From Lactarius indigo (Eukaryota; Basidiomycota; Agaricomycetes; Russulales; Russulaceae): a stretch of DNA of 64,000 bases. Below are positions 21,329-33,671 of the stretch, in pieces. The notes under the pieces were generated by a model. The model was not told the DNA's origin. It saw only the letters and a list, made by a program, of their open reading frames with translations, and searched no databases. Position numbers and translations under genes: made by a program. Where the stretch lies: assembly GCA_025766275.1 (NCBI GenBank), contig JAFKAC010000018.1, forward strand, positions 947,725 through 1,011,724. The letters are read 5' to 3'. Position 1 is the first letter of the stretch, and each line of letters begins with the position of its first letter.

Positions 21329-24300
21329 TGACTAGTAAGGCTCGACGACTGGTGCGTCGAGCAACCTCCGGGGTTGTAGTGCTATACATTTATGGCCACA
21401 CCCACATACATGATTTCTGTCACGTCCGTAAGACACACCTTCGCCGGCGGAGTGCCCACGGCTGGTACAAGGGCAACTTGCTAGTGACATCCATCTCCCC
21501 TCTCTCCCTCCCCACAAGTCACAGAACTTCCCCGATTATTATGTGTAGCTGCTAGATCTATTTACGGTAACTATTAGTGAACATGTGCTGTATTTTTATT
21601 TCCGAGTCCAACCCCGTTACTTACGACTTGTGATTATTTATCGTCATTGGGCTGCCACGAGTTGGCGGAAACGTCAGACGTTATCTGGGACTGGCAGGCA
21701 TCGATTTAGTCATCACATGAGTGCCCGACTGGTGATGGTATCTGCGTCAAGATCGACATCCTCATCACGCTCACTCTCAGGCTCTCTAAGATCGTGTGAG
21801 CGGTTTGAGATACATGGCATTGCAGCCCAATTCGGCCTGGGGTCCTTGGACTCTCGTAATTCTGGCTTTAGGTGAACCCCGGGAAAAGCGCGCTTGCAGA
21901 GGCGGGCATCCCAGGGATCAGAGCCAGGAATGTATGGAGCGAAGGTGCACAAGTCCAAACTAAGTCAACAAAGTGTGTTATGTCAACGACCGTTTTAGGA
22001 AGTGACCAAGATGCCAAGATAAGATATGGTCACGTGCAGGAGTGTTAGGTCGTCAGGAGAAAGGAGAGGGAGAATAGAGCAGGAATACTGTCTTTTCGAG
22101 GAGGGTAGGGTCATTTATATACGAAGAAGTTCACGCCGATATCTCTAATCTACAGCCTGAGAGTCCCTCGAGGTTCGTTAGGCTGCCTCGAGGCGGGGTT
22201 GTTGGCGAAGCGATATCGCGGCGACCACGGCTGTGAGCCACGTGATGACCTTGGCTATCATGATTGGACGGCGGTTGTGGTGACCGAGGTGCGTGCGTAG
22301 GCTTCTTACTCTATAAGATGGGTTTGGCAAGAATTCGGAGCCACACTGGGGCTCAAAGTCGAGACGTCGCGCCAAGTGGCTTACATGATAGGTCCTATGG
22401 AGATTGAGGATTTTGGGACGAGATGGAGGAGCCGGGGAAACAGGGGCAAAAGGTAGTGACATCGATTGGTGACAGCAGTGAATACAGTAGGTGATAGGCG
22501 TCCCCACTATGCCGTTCTTTGATATACTTATCACGAGGCTTTAGGACGCGGGGCTTGTGGGACCACCGCACGCATCACACGAGGACTTTCTTTCATTCCA
22601 AGAAGGGGCACACGACTGCCGCGATCCCTAGGTGATATAGAGGACATCTCATATGAAAATGGAGAAGAATACGGACACACATGTGTGAATTTATGGGTTG
22701 TACGGCTCACCATCGCGAATCAGCTTGTGCGCGCATATAGTCGGGGGGTTTTATTGTGAGTTGTGGAGGACGCACACACGACGTCACCGTGAGAATGTGT
22801 TAATAATTATGGGCGTCGGCGTTGAACGTTGAACGTTGAACGTTCGGCGCTGTGGGCTGTGGCCTTCGCGCCTCACGACATGCCCCACCGTTTGGTCCAC
22901 ACCTATGCCCGGCTCACTCTCAGTCGATGCAGATGATAAGTGAGCGGCAGACGCAAGGGCAGATGCCGTGTCTTGCTGGCTGTGCGCGGATAATAGGCCC
23001 AACCTCTCCGGCCTCTTGTTCCCGTGGGCGAGCAGGAGCACAGTCTGGAGAAGGGGTAGGAATGGGGAGGAAGAGGCGGTACGCGACCGTAGCTCCCGTG
23101 CGTTCCGAGCCTGAGACTGTTGGGGATGTTGTGGGGTTTGGTGGGCGATTTGCGCCGCGAGGCGCACCGCGGCGTTGGTGCGGCGCTCAGGCCTCAGGTC
23201 GTGAGGTGAACTGTGGTGCCTTCGGTGCCCATTGCTCTCACGCCACTCCGCCGGCATCTCTTCACACCTCCGTCTGATCACGATCCCCATTTATTTCGAT
23301 CTGCAAACACGAAAAAGAACCAAGTAATACCATCGACATTGATATCGAACCCCCCTAATACATTCCCGGTTTACTTGATCAACACACCCAATCGGGTGTG
23401 TTTCATGTCTGTGTTGGGTTAGTACCTTGTTCTTTCCGGCGTTGTGTAGACATAGAGAAAGCAGGATGTAGGCGCCTCTCTGGCATTCAATCGATTAGTA
23501 GATGACTTATAATGACCCCCCCATTGTCACCTCTCGGCGAGAAGAGAACTCGTTTCAAATTGTTTGTTTATGTGTAGGACACATTCTCTTCTCTACCCTT
23601 ACTACTGTTGTTGTTATGTGTGCTCCTTATCCATCCCCATCAAGTGACTGGGTGATTGGTCTGATCGTGCCAAAAAAAAAATCAAATCGTCTCTCGATCA
23701 GGAGACTGAGGTTCGCATGGTCCAGGAGAGGAGGAGAAGCGGGAGCCCTCCCGACAATTCTCTGCCAAGGATCTACTACGTGATATCTTATTTCCCCTTC
23801 TCTGAGCCGTCAAAATAGGTTGCGAGATCTGACAACGCTCGCCCACTTGTGGCCCCTTTAAGGGGCTATTTGTGCAAGTATAACCTCAAAACCTGCCGCG
23901 TTATAACGTTACAAGCAGACTCGGTGCCTGTTCATGGTCGCTCGCCACTACGGTTGCGGGTGGCAGTGCTGCGGCAGTACAGATAAAGATGCATCATGCT
24001 ATGGTATCCCTGCAAGGGCACAACGAGAGCTGGAAGTGGTCAGGCGTGTTTTCACTGGCAACTCGAAGTGCGCACTCCATAGACCCCACCAACCTCTTCC
24101 CCGGAGAAACAGAACTAGTCTACACCTTCTGCCATTTCCTGCAACTTACCCGAATAGCGTCGAAACCTGACTTCGAGGCTCCCACGCCTGTCAGAGACCC
24201 GCACCATCAATGGCTTCTGGACTATCTGGCCCAATCCATCAAGCAACCCATTATCACCGACCGAGAACTACTGCTCTCCGATCAAGAACTGGACCCGGCC

Positions 24301-27300
24301 TAATATGGGCTGCCCGGTAATTACATTTTTCCCTATCGCTCCTCTGCCGTTAGTTTTGATTTGCGCGGTATGCTACTTACTTCTCCTTGGACCCTCGCCT
24401 ACCTTTGGAAATAGGCTCGTGACCAGCCTGTATATGATAATCGATATATCGCAGGTTTACCTTCACAAGTACCTTCATATACAGACGGTCACCGGTTTAC
24501 TTTGGAAGGTGGCGCACTTTGACTGTTTCGTTTCGGTGCACGTGACCCAGCTTACGTTTACTTCTCGATTAAATCTCGCTCTGTAGGGAGTAGAGGACCG
24601 GTCTCGAATTTCTGTACTGTCCCGGAATAAACACGGTTTTTTTTTTTTTTTTTTAAAAAAAAAAGTCGAAGTGCGCAACAGTCCTGGCGACCATGGGTGT
24701 CGGCCCGGTCGACAAATGATTTCTGAAGAGCGCTCTTGATAGGTCCCTTCGAAACTACAGGCTCACGCGAACGCAAACCCAAGCCCCGAGACGCCGCTGA
24801 TAGTTTGGAGCTGATATACGTTGATAAGCTGCCAGTGAGAAAAAAAGGGAGGAGGGGGAGGGGACAGGATCATGATGATCAGGTCGGGTTTGATATTACA
24901 AACGACCACAAACAAGCTAGCTCCACTTCTCAACCTTCTATCTGTCCATCGAATTGTGCTTCTTTTTGCTTTGTTCTATTTTCACAGTAGTTTCGAGGAT
25001 CTCCCACGGGCGGCGATTGTCATCCAAATTTAAAAAAAGTCAGTCGGGTCGGTTTGTCGCTCGTCGCTCGCTCATGCCGGTTAACCGCTTCGACCGCAGA
25101 AATCGAATGGTTGGGATACTGTGCAGTGTGCACCATGAAGCTCTCCACTGAGTAGTCATTATAACGAGATGCTGCTAAGCTGAGGCTCTTTCTTCTTTTG
25201 TGAAACAAAAAAGAATGAAAAATCGGGATTGCTGCCGTGAAGGCTGCCATTTTCTGAATTCCAGTTGACCGCACGTCCCTTTTGCGATGGGCATAAGGAT
25301 TCTGCCATTCGTGTCCAAGGTCCCGACATCCGGGCTAAGTGACGGCAATTGAATAGGGGGAATGATCAACTGGACAGAAGCAATGCCGCAGCCTTGGGTG
25401 ATGGAAACCACGACAAGTTGAACCTTGTAGGCGGTGAAAAAGGTACAGCGGTAGAAGAGAGGTCGTCAGGCCCTAGATCGTATCGCAGACCATGGCGACA
25501 ACACGAGGCGCTATGCCTTGGTTCTGTGTCCAATCCACAGAGGTGACGCCCTACCAGAGACGCTCGGGAAGGTGTGCCTAGCCAAAGGGAACTGCTGTAA
25601 TTGAATTACGTTGAGGAACTTCGGGTCTGGCTTTTTTTCCACCAGCTTGACACTGCTGATTCCGGGATATTGATGACACCGAGCGCAAGCAACGAATACC
25701 GGGGCACAGTCACTAAGGCACCCAGAAGTCCTTACTCACCGTATGGAGATATGCGGCTCATAGAACTAAGTTGAGATTGCGTTTGTTTGTATTGACGAAA
25801 TGTGGTTGTAACTGAAAAGAATTCGTAGGGACAAGGACGCTGATAAGCATATCCAAAACTTGTCATGTAGCACTGCCTGACGACGCCAAAGTACAGACTC
25901 CCGTATAGTGGACAGAGGGCACTCGGCGTTTTTATTTTTGCTCTTTTTTCAGCAAGGTGACCTTCGGTCGCATTTGACCACGTGAACAGGGGGTAATCGC
26001 TCCTGTGACATGGATATTGCGCATTCGCAGCAACATTCCGCTACGAAAGTTGCCACGACGCAGCTACAGCTACCAGTGCGTGAATCCACGATCTTCAGAC
26101 AGTCCATTATAAGCGTCAGTTTTTCCTACATTCGTCGGATGCTAATAGGTAATTGGTGGGGGGTTACTTTCGGTGAGCCAAGCAGTAAAGGCTTGCAAGG
26201 CGCAGCTCCGGCAAATGGCATGGCGAAAGGAAATCGCTCCGACCCGCCCTTTGTGACCGATTAACCCAGAGCCCCAGAACGTTATGCAGCTACGGCGCAA
26301 TATAGTAAGCGCCCACACACGCAAAGTGATAAGGGACGAATATCAATTACTGGATTCATCGCCATTACGTCTGTTTGTGCCAGTGCCCCGTCCTTGTTTC
26401 TACACCAGCACCACCAGGCACCGGCCAAGTACCGCGCTTTGTGATTAATTACAAATGGACCTGCAGCGTGCGAAGATGGGGTTTGTTGCTTCCTAGGTTT
26501 CGTGGAACCTGGAACCTGGTCCTGCTTGCTTCTCTTGATGTTTATGTTCCCATTGGGAGATCTACCTGATGTGCCAGGGGCTGTATGATATAGGAATAGC
26601 GTTTCAGACGTGACTTTCGGCAAATATGTGCCCATTTTTCGTTGTCAAGGGCAGAAACGGCATTCTCACACCTTCAGGGATCATTCACCTGGTATGTAGT
26701 TCATGTATTCATGTTCTGTGTAGTTCATCCAACTCTGACCGAACGTGATTGATATTGTAGCTCCATGCAAAATGATGCGCAGCACATGGTTGGAGGGGCT
26801 GCGACTGACCTTCTAAGACCCGGGCCCATGAAGAGACCTCACTGCCAGTGTACTAGATCTCTTGTCACATCCCTCCTTTCCCAGGAAGCCGACGTCACTT
26901 GCTGTCGTTTTTGAGGAGGAGTCATATCCGTGGGGCCTCACCTAGTGGTCCGTACTCAACCGAACCCACGACAACAATTGTCCTGGAGAAGTGCGCAACT
27001 CCAAGGAAATTGAAGGAACTTGAATAGGTAGGGCGGATACGGAGATTACATGATATAAGAAGCAGCGCGATATGGCACACGAAAATAAATAAGTTGTGCG
27101 AGGAAATCGAGATCGAGGAGAGCCGGGAGGTAGGCCCTGGGGCTGGTGAACTAGACGCATCCGAGTCCATTTGTGCGTTACTGTAATCTGCGCATCAATC
27201 GGTCATGCACACTTGGTCATGCCGCATTGAACACCACGGATTCCTTAGTCGATGTGATACTTACACTCTACGTAACATTTTTACAGGGTATCTGGTGGTC

Positions 27301-27669
27301 AAGGTTCAACTTCTAAGAATTAGATTACTGTAACTCTCGAACCGATCGTGCTCATTGAAACAGTCCGATTAACTGGCTACGCTCACAGCGCTTGAGACGG
27401 GCAACTGTCCTCACAGAACAGACGCTCGAAAATTAGCCCATGACCCACTACTCTTGGCTACGGGACATCTCCTGTGGTGCCATAGTTGGCACAGGACGGT
27501 CTTATAAAACCATAAAGTCTTCTCCAGCCTCCATAGGTGTCACGGGCTCCAAATATTCTGGTTTCCTGAGACCCGTCTCTCTCCATACCTTTGCCAACTC
27601 CACTCCGAGTCGCAACGGACGCACAGACCACAAACTCAACCGTAGTTCGAGACTCACCGACATCATACA
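21329..27669. other. Long intergenic stretch between genes A and B
   Basis: No complete gene is supported. It contains a GTTGAAC heptamer repeated three times (22821-22841), a stretch of 18 T followed by 10 A (24637-24664), and one possible coding remnant at 23989-24303. A 168-codon minus frame at 22784-23290 is of low complexity and unassigned. Confidence 0.4.
23989..24303 (+). CDS. Possible C-terminal exon of an unrecognised protein
   Basis: An open frame of 104 codons ending in ITDRELLLSDQELDPA and a TAA. Its composition (LFPGETELVYTF, HHQWLLDYLAQSIKQP) looks more like real protein than neighbouring frames do, with a charged, helical C-terminal half. I recognise no family and cannot find convincing upstream exons. 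It may be a remnant or a chance frame. Confidence 0.25.
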   Translation: MHHAMVSLQGHNESWKWSGVFSLATRSAHSIDPTNLFPGETELVYTFCHFLQLTRIASKPDFEAPTPVRDPHHQWLLDYLAQSIKQPIITDRELLLSDQELDPA

Positions 27670-29233
27670 ATGGTCCAAGGCGGCGATCACGGAGTTCCAC
27701 CTACACCCTCCTCATACATTTTGCCGTATACTCCTTATACACCTGCCAACTTTGCGACTCTTCCGGTATCAGACTTTGCCTTCAACGACGATAGACAAGG
27801 GTATCATCACCGTACGTCATCACTGTCACAGAAGGTGGTACACCATCACACATCGAGGATAGTTTGTGCTATGCCTGATAACCAAGTTAGTCTGATTTGA
27901 TGGGTAATTCACCGGATAATTAAATGATGACATGTCTATAGCCATACACGGGCGATATATACAATCAGGTACCGACTCCTCAGAAGACGAGAGTCCAGGG
28001 CGCTGTCCATTCAGTCACAGACTTCTCTCACGACTGTCAAGGCCAACTTTTTTGTATAAATGCGCCAACCGTACCAAACGGCGCTACCACCTTTTATAAC
28101 GATCATTCCAACTTCGTGGTTCTCCGCCATTTCCCCCTCCCTCCCCTACCATCTTCTGGACCTCAGCAGCATCAGCAGGTCCGAGGCCTTATCAAATTTA
28201 CCGTAAACAAGTTCTAAAACTATTGTCACAGCATACTATCCCAAACCCCTCATCACCCCATGGAAACAATGATGGCGAGCTCTTCCTCGTAATATGCCAG
28301 GACGGGTCACGAACGCCAAATCATGACCTAGACGATAATTCTCTCACCGACCCATCTTCTGCGTTGAAGGTAGCTCCAGGCACTATCTCTCCACAGAGAG
28401 GATTCAGTACCGCTAAAGCGGATCACGTTCCGGATAATGGCATTGACTCTGCGGTCAACGAGCCCGTTGTCGACGCTGTCCTTAGCTTACGCGAAGGACA
28501 GTGGTCACCTGCCGAGAAAATATACGCTACTGTTCACACGGTATTTACCAACATCGGACAATACCCCACCAACTCCCCCTGGGAACCCACGCAATATGAT
28601 TCCAATTCTCTGGTCCCTACATTCGAGACAGTGACAGTGTTGCCTTGTACGCGCTCCCCTACTCCGAGGCCTCACACTAATGCGAGCCATCGCGCTGTGT
28701 CACCTCCATCTTCGGGGACTCTTGCCGATGTTTTCACTTCAGGCAGATCGCATCAGTTGCAAGATGTGGCAACCACTGAGTCCGAGTCGTCCCCAGAGGT
28801 CCAGAACTCCATCGAGACACCTCCGACAACTTCTATCCATCAAAGCCAAACTACAAATGTGACAATGGGCGAGGAGCCCAACTTCTGCCATCCCTGTGGT
28901 GTCAGTTTCACACAACGGCAAGTATTTCGCCGCCACTTGAAGGACAAGCATGAAGACAAGGAGTCGTGTCCCCATTGTTCAAGCTTCAAGTGGTCTCGAG
29001 GGCGTCCTCACCTGTACAGAAAGCATCTCGAGCTAAACCATCCACAGTTCACGTCTTCCAAAGATCGACCTGCTAGAAGGACTCGAAAACATCAGGCCAT
29101 AGGGGCGCGTCAGTGCCAAGCCCCCAATGGAAGGATTCAATCCACTCCCGGAGGTCTTGTTGCTAATGTATGCCACTTTGTCGTTGTCCTATCAGTATTT
29201 CGTGATTATCTATTCTACACACAGGTTAGCTAA
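27670..29233 (+). CDS. Gene B: twin C2H2 zinc-finger protein
   Basis: Exons 27670-27885, 27942-28178 and 28232-29233, with phase-0 introns of 56 nt (GTTAGT...CTATAG) and 53 nt (GTCCGA...TCACAG), give 484 residues. Both intron positions match genes C and E, and exon 2 shares DFSHDC with gene C. The finger module (CHPCGVSFTQRQVFRRHLKDKH, written here as one finger and part of the array) is followed by CPHC and FKWSRGRPHLYRKH near residues 365-415. The rest is low-complexity and serine/proline-rich. Expression is unknown; a DNA-binding role is inferred. The start is uncertain because exon 1 is the least conserved part. The end may carry a further intron (GTATGCCACT at about 29168). Confidence 0.8.
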
Positions 29234-32118
29234 GTGCTCCTCAAGGACGCGCTGCGGAGTTACTGGGATGGGCAATGGGACAGAGAACGGTCCAAAAAAT
29301 TGGCTGCAAGAGTAAATCAGATAATTTCACGGATTTTCAGTTTCAGAGGGAGAGGCAAGGCATCATACAACGGTTTTTATATCTGTGGAAGGACTACAAT
29401 AGTGTAGTAGACCACAGAAATAACTAATGGCTCTAGAAAAACCGTATTAACACAGAGCTCGGAGTGTATGGGTACAACGGTTGAGGCCTTTGAGGGTGAC
29501 AAGTGTGGGAATGGGCGTCAGTACCGAAGCGGAAGTGTGGGGCACACACGAACGCCACTTGTAAGTCAATCCCCCATACCGCCGCATTATAGTAGCCGTC
29601 GCGTTGAGACCCATATGATCTAGTGGAATCACATTTTTTATCATGCCCGTTGGAACTCGCAAATGGTTCAAACAAAAAAGTGGCACTCGTTGATCTCGCC
29701 TGCAAGCCTGCTTTTGCCAGGCGCCGCGGCTTGTGCACGTGCACCACAGCCGCGACCCCGAGAGCGCAGGATCCAGTCACCAAGGAAGCCGATTGTGAGG
29801 ATTTCGACTTCGATCTAAACCTTCGGGGTATTCGATGAGCGTGGACCTCTCGACTCGACTGATCGTGTTTGAGGCTCGGTTCGTTTCTCGGCCCATTGAC
29901 ATTCTGGCAGTCTCCGAACAGAAATCGCACTGTTCTACTAGAAGCTTACACCACCGAAGCAGCGGTATGGTCCTGTTTGTGCGATGACGGGTAAGACATT
30001 GACGTGGTGTGGACAAGATGATATGATCCCCAACAACCGACTACCAGTAGGTGGCGGTAGCTTTCGAGGCCTTAGGCGGGTAGAGGGAGCAGTGTGACAC
30101 AGAATTTGTGGTCGATTCTTTGAGTAATTATCGCCTATTTTCCAAGCCTATGATACACACAATGGTTGCCAGACCGCTATGATCGTTCCATTCCTATCCT
30201 TTGCTCAACGGGCCGCATCACAATCAAATCGAAACGCGGGACCAAACCCGTTGGACCGTGTTGGCTTTCTCCCTACAGAATTGAAGGGGTTCTGACCCCA
30301 AATAATTGTACGCATTGCCGCTCGGAGACACGAATGGGTAGATATACTTAGCGGCGTTGGCGTGAGAAAAGGAAGTTATAAGGTTCTGGGGAGAAAAAAG
30401 TCACCACGAGGCAAGTATCTAGTGTGCCAGGAATGGTACCTTGATCCCAACTCTCGCTTTTCCTCTCTGACATAGCGATTGTGTTGCGAGGGACCGCATG
30501 GCCATTTTTCGTTTTCTCTCGACAGGAACAATTGCAGGAACAGGACAATGAGAAAAGCCTAAGACGCCAGGCTTTGGGAATTATGCTTTCCCCTAAAACC
30601 TTGCTCGGACTTCGTACGTTCGTGAGAACTGTAAATTTTCACTGACGCTGACTTACAGCTGGTTCCATAACGATTGTCCCCTGCCATTTTGAGAACATAG
30701 TCGGCCATCCAAAACTCGAGAGCGGGATTCATAATTAAGTCGAGGGAGAAATTCTCAGGAAATCAGGTTATCTCACAGAATTAAGGTTATAGAATAGTTA
30801 TCTTGTAACAATTGGGGTTATGGAATGGTTATCTGTATTGCTGCGCTCGAGAGCTGTGCCATCTCGGTGGCGGAGTTACCAATTCAAACCTCGCCTATGT
30901 CCAAAATTTGGTCACCAGGGGACAATCGTTATGGAACCAGCTGTAAGTGCCAAGCCCTCGTCCCCGCCTACCTCCCAATGTCATGACCTACTTGGTATTA
31001 GCATACATGCGCTTGCAGTACTGTCAAGTCAAAATAGTTAGTGAGATTTGACCACATCAAGGCCAACGCAAGTTCCCGGCCATTAGTTGGGTCTATTGTC
31101 AAATAATTCTACGCGTCTCATGTCCATATGGAATTTTTCGGGGTTTATCAATACCCTACACACCAGTTTCAATAGTGGGAGGATCGAAAACACGGATCAT
31201 GGGATAGTGGATATTCCTGTGCCATTTTCTCTTCATCCCTGCGGCATCGGCATGGGCGGTTTAGGGGGCGGAAGACAGAACCTTTTGGTAAATAAGCTTT
31301 TCGACGACGTTTCCATGAACCTAGGCACCAGGCGACACAATCAAGGTGGGTGATCACCAAGGAATCCACTTGATGCCGGCGTTCCTTGCTGCTGCGCACT
31401 GGAGAAGTGGGTATGGATGAGACGTCCCTTCACTTTTTAGAGGGAAAAATAAATAAATGTAAGGACAAACCAAGGGATAACCGCCAATCCGACATGGGCG
31501 AAGTCCCTTCGTCGAATATTACTCTGAGAGTGCTCAGAGTCACACAAAGACTTTGTTGGCGAGATCTGGCGGAGAAGTTGATTGGTATCTGCAAACTTGA
31601 AGTTATTCTTTGACATGGTTCCTTGACAGAACCTCGCAAGGAACCTCGGCGCTCCTTTCAAGTTCGGCGCCCACTTACTGATTTACCGATAACTCCTACG
31701 CTTTCCATCGCCGTCACCGTCCAGCTGCCAATAGCACTCAGCTGTGTACACATGGCACATGGCTTCATCGTGTTTGGAAGCCTAATTGTCATTCGAACTT
31801 CTATGAATGTAAGCGCCTGGCACTAAACCAGCGGGCACCTGCACTGGCACTGGCACTGTCCAGATAAAGGTCCTGATTCTGAATTTATGCGCGCTCCGTC
31901 GTACTATTCGTTGGAAGAAAGCCTAAATATCGATTACAACTCACTGGTAGGCCTCAAACTTTGAAACTCCTCGACAACTTGAAAATCTATAAATCCTTAG
32001 CTTTTTCAAGCGTCCTTCGCTTGTCCTCGCAGAATCCCATTGGCATACAGTAGAGAAAGGTTTTAGGCCTACTGTCAACACTCTCACCCAGGCCTCGGGT
32101 TTATAATCCCACCAACAG
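29234..32118. other. Intergenic stretch between genes B and C
   Basis: No gene supported. It holds the mariner-like MITE at 30656-30943. A 165-codon minus frame (29433-29930) has no recognisable domain. Confidence 0.45.
30656..30943. mobile_element. Tc1/mariner-type MITE (288 bp)
   Basis: Perfect 28-bp terminal inverted repeats start CAGCTGGTTCCATAACGATT (30656 onward) and mirror at 30916-30943. Both are flanked by TA (30654-30655 and 30944-30945), the target duplication of Tc1/mariner elements. Weaker symmetry continues about 20 bp inward. The interior is AT-rich, with repeated GGTTAT motifs and no coding capacity. Confidence 0.85.
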
Positions 32119-33671
32119 ATGTCCCGCTGCAACTTTTTCCGGCTTAGACTCGGACAGCGTCACCGCAGTGGCACGCCAATCTCGACAGGTACTTACACGA
32201 AGATTCAACCCAACCCCCTCTCATATATTACAGCGCATACTGCTAACCTTTGGACGAACCGTCAGTTATCAAGTGCAAGCACAACATCTCGCCCGTCTGC
32301 TACCACCTGCGACTATGGGCAAGGGAATCAAAGTTTGTCATCACTAGCTTGGAAGATGGTACATCAGCACCCCTCTGGGCCAATTTACAGTCTGAGTGAT
32401 AGTCAAGTAAATTTGCTTTTGACAGTTGTTCTTGCACCACTAAAGATGGCATTGTTGTCCTAGTCATACTGGGAAGAACGATGCGGCCAGTCGTCAACCC
32501 CTGAGGTGGCGAGAATCCCGAGCCCCGCCCGATCGGACCCAGACCTCGACTTCTCTCACGATTGTCATGGCCAGGAATTTTGCCTATACGGGCCTGCGGT
32601 TCCAACCGCTTCTTCTCACAACGATTACCCGACCCCTGTCGTTCTCAGCGATCGCCCTCACTCCCTGCCACAATCTTCCGAACCCCAGCGGGTCAGGTCT
32701 TATTACACTTTCCGCAGCCAGGTACTAACCGTTATTATATACAGGAGATTCCCATCTCATCATACTTTCCAAATAATGATGACGAGTCCTTCCCTGTGGG
32801 GTACCCAGGCGTTCCCGTGACTCCACATTACCCGGTAATTGGCTTTGAGTCGTTCTCGCCCACTTGCACATACGTCGCACTGGGATTAGCTCAACGCTCC
32901 AATTTTCACCGTGACGAGAGGGTTTTGCACAACACAAACGCTGTCACTCATGAACCCATTTCTCAAGCCATCGCTGATCCAGTTTCTAACTTGGGAGAAG
33001 GCCGGTGCCCGCATAACGGGCGCCAGTGGGTGTGCAGTCCTCCAAATATGGCCCGGCCACTCAAGATGGATCGATACTCGAGCAGTTCTCACATGGCGCT
33101 TTCGCCGTACTATGATTCCCAAAATATCAGGTCCGATGTGTTGTACACGTCGCACAACGCTCAGTCTCAGCTGTGCTCTGACCCAAGTTATCCTCCCATG
33201 TCACCCCCATCACCGGAGACACACCATTTCGCCTCGGCCAGTTCGTATCAAGGACAGGGCCTGGCGGAGACAGCATCCACGGACTTGGAGCCATCTCCGG
33301 CGACTCGGGTATCCATTGAAGTGTCTCCAGTGATGCCGGTTTTTTCACAGAGCGAATCTAACATTGCAGCAGTGGCAGAGAAGAAAAACCGCTGCCCCCT
33401 CTGTGGTACATGTTTCACTCAGCCACAGGTCCTTAATCGACACATGAAAGATAAGCATGAAGACAAGGGGTCTTGTGAATATTGCTCAAGCTTCAAGTGG
33501 TCCCGAGGACGTCCTCACTTGTACAGAAAGCATCTCCGGGTAAAACATTCAGGCTCACGTTTTCTGACAGCCCACTGGCGGGAGGTACTCGCAGGGCCCA
33601 TATTTTACGGGTTCTCCAAAGCAGAGCTCCCCATAAAAAATCTCAAGTCGCTTCCAGAGGTCTGGTCCTGA
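32119..33671 (+). CDS. Gene C: twin C2H2 zinc-finger protein
   Basis: Exons 32119-32406, 32464-32691 and 32745-33671, with phase-0 introns of 57 nt (GTAAAT...TCCTAG) and 53 nt (GTCAGG...ATACAG, branch site TACTAAC), give 480 residues. Exon 1 ends in a segment (MVHQHPSG...SLSDSQ) also seen in gene E. The fingers read CPLCGTCFTQPQVLNRH, KDKHEDKGSC, then EYCSSFKWSRGRPHLYRKH. The last 40 residues do not match gene B, but another frame of the same DNA does, which indicates a frameshift after the fingers. A 45-nt GTACTT...TTACAG stretch in exon 1 (32190-32234 region) could be an additional in-frame intron. Function beyond DNA binding is unknown. Confidence 0.82.

Noticed and set aside
22784..23290. 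168-codon minus-strand frame
   Set aside because: Biased Arg/Ser/His composition, no domain, long open frames on the other strand as well.
29433..29930. 165-codon minus-strand frame
   Set aside because: No recognisable domain or paralogue, and no splice support.
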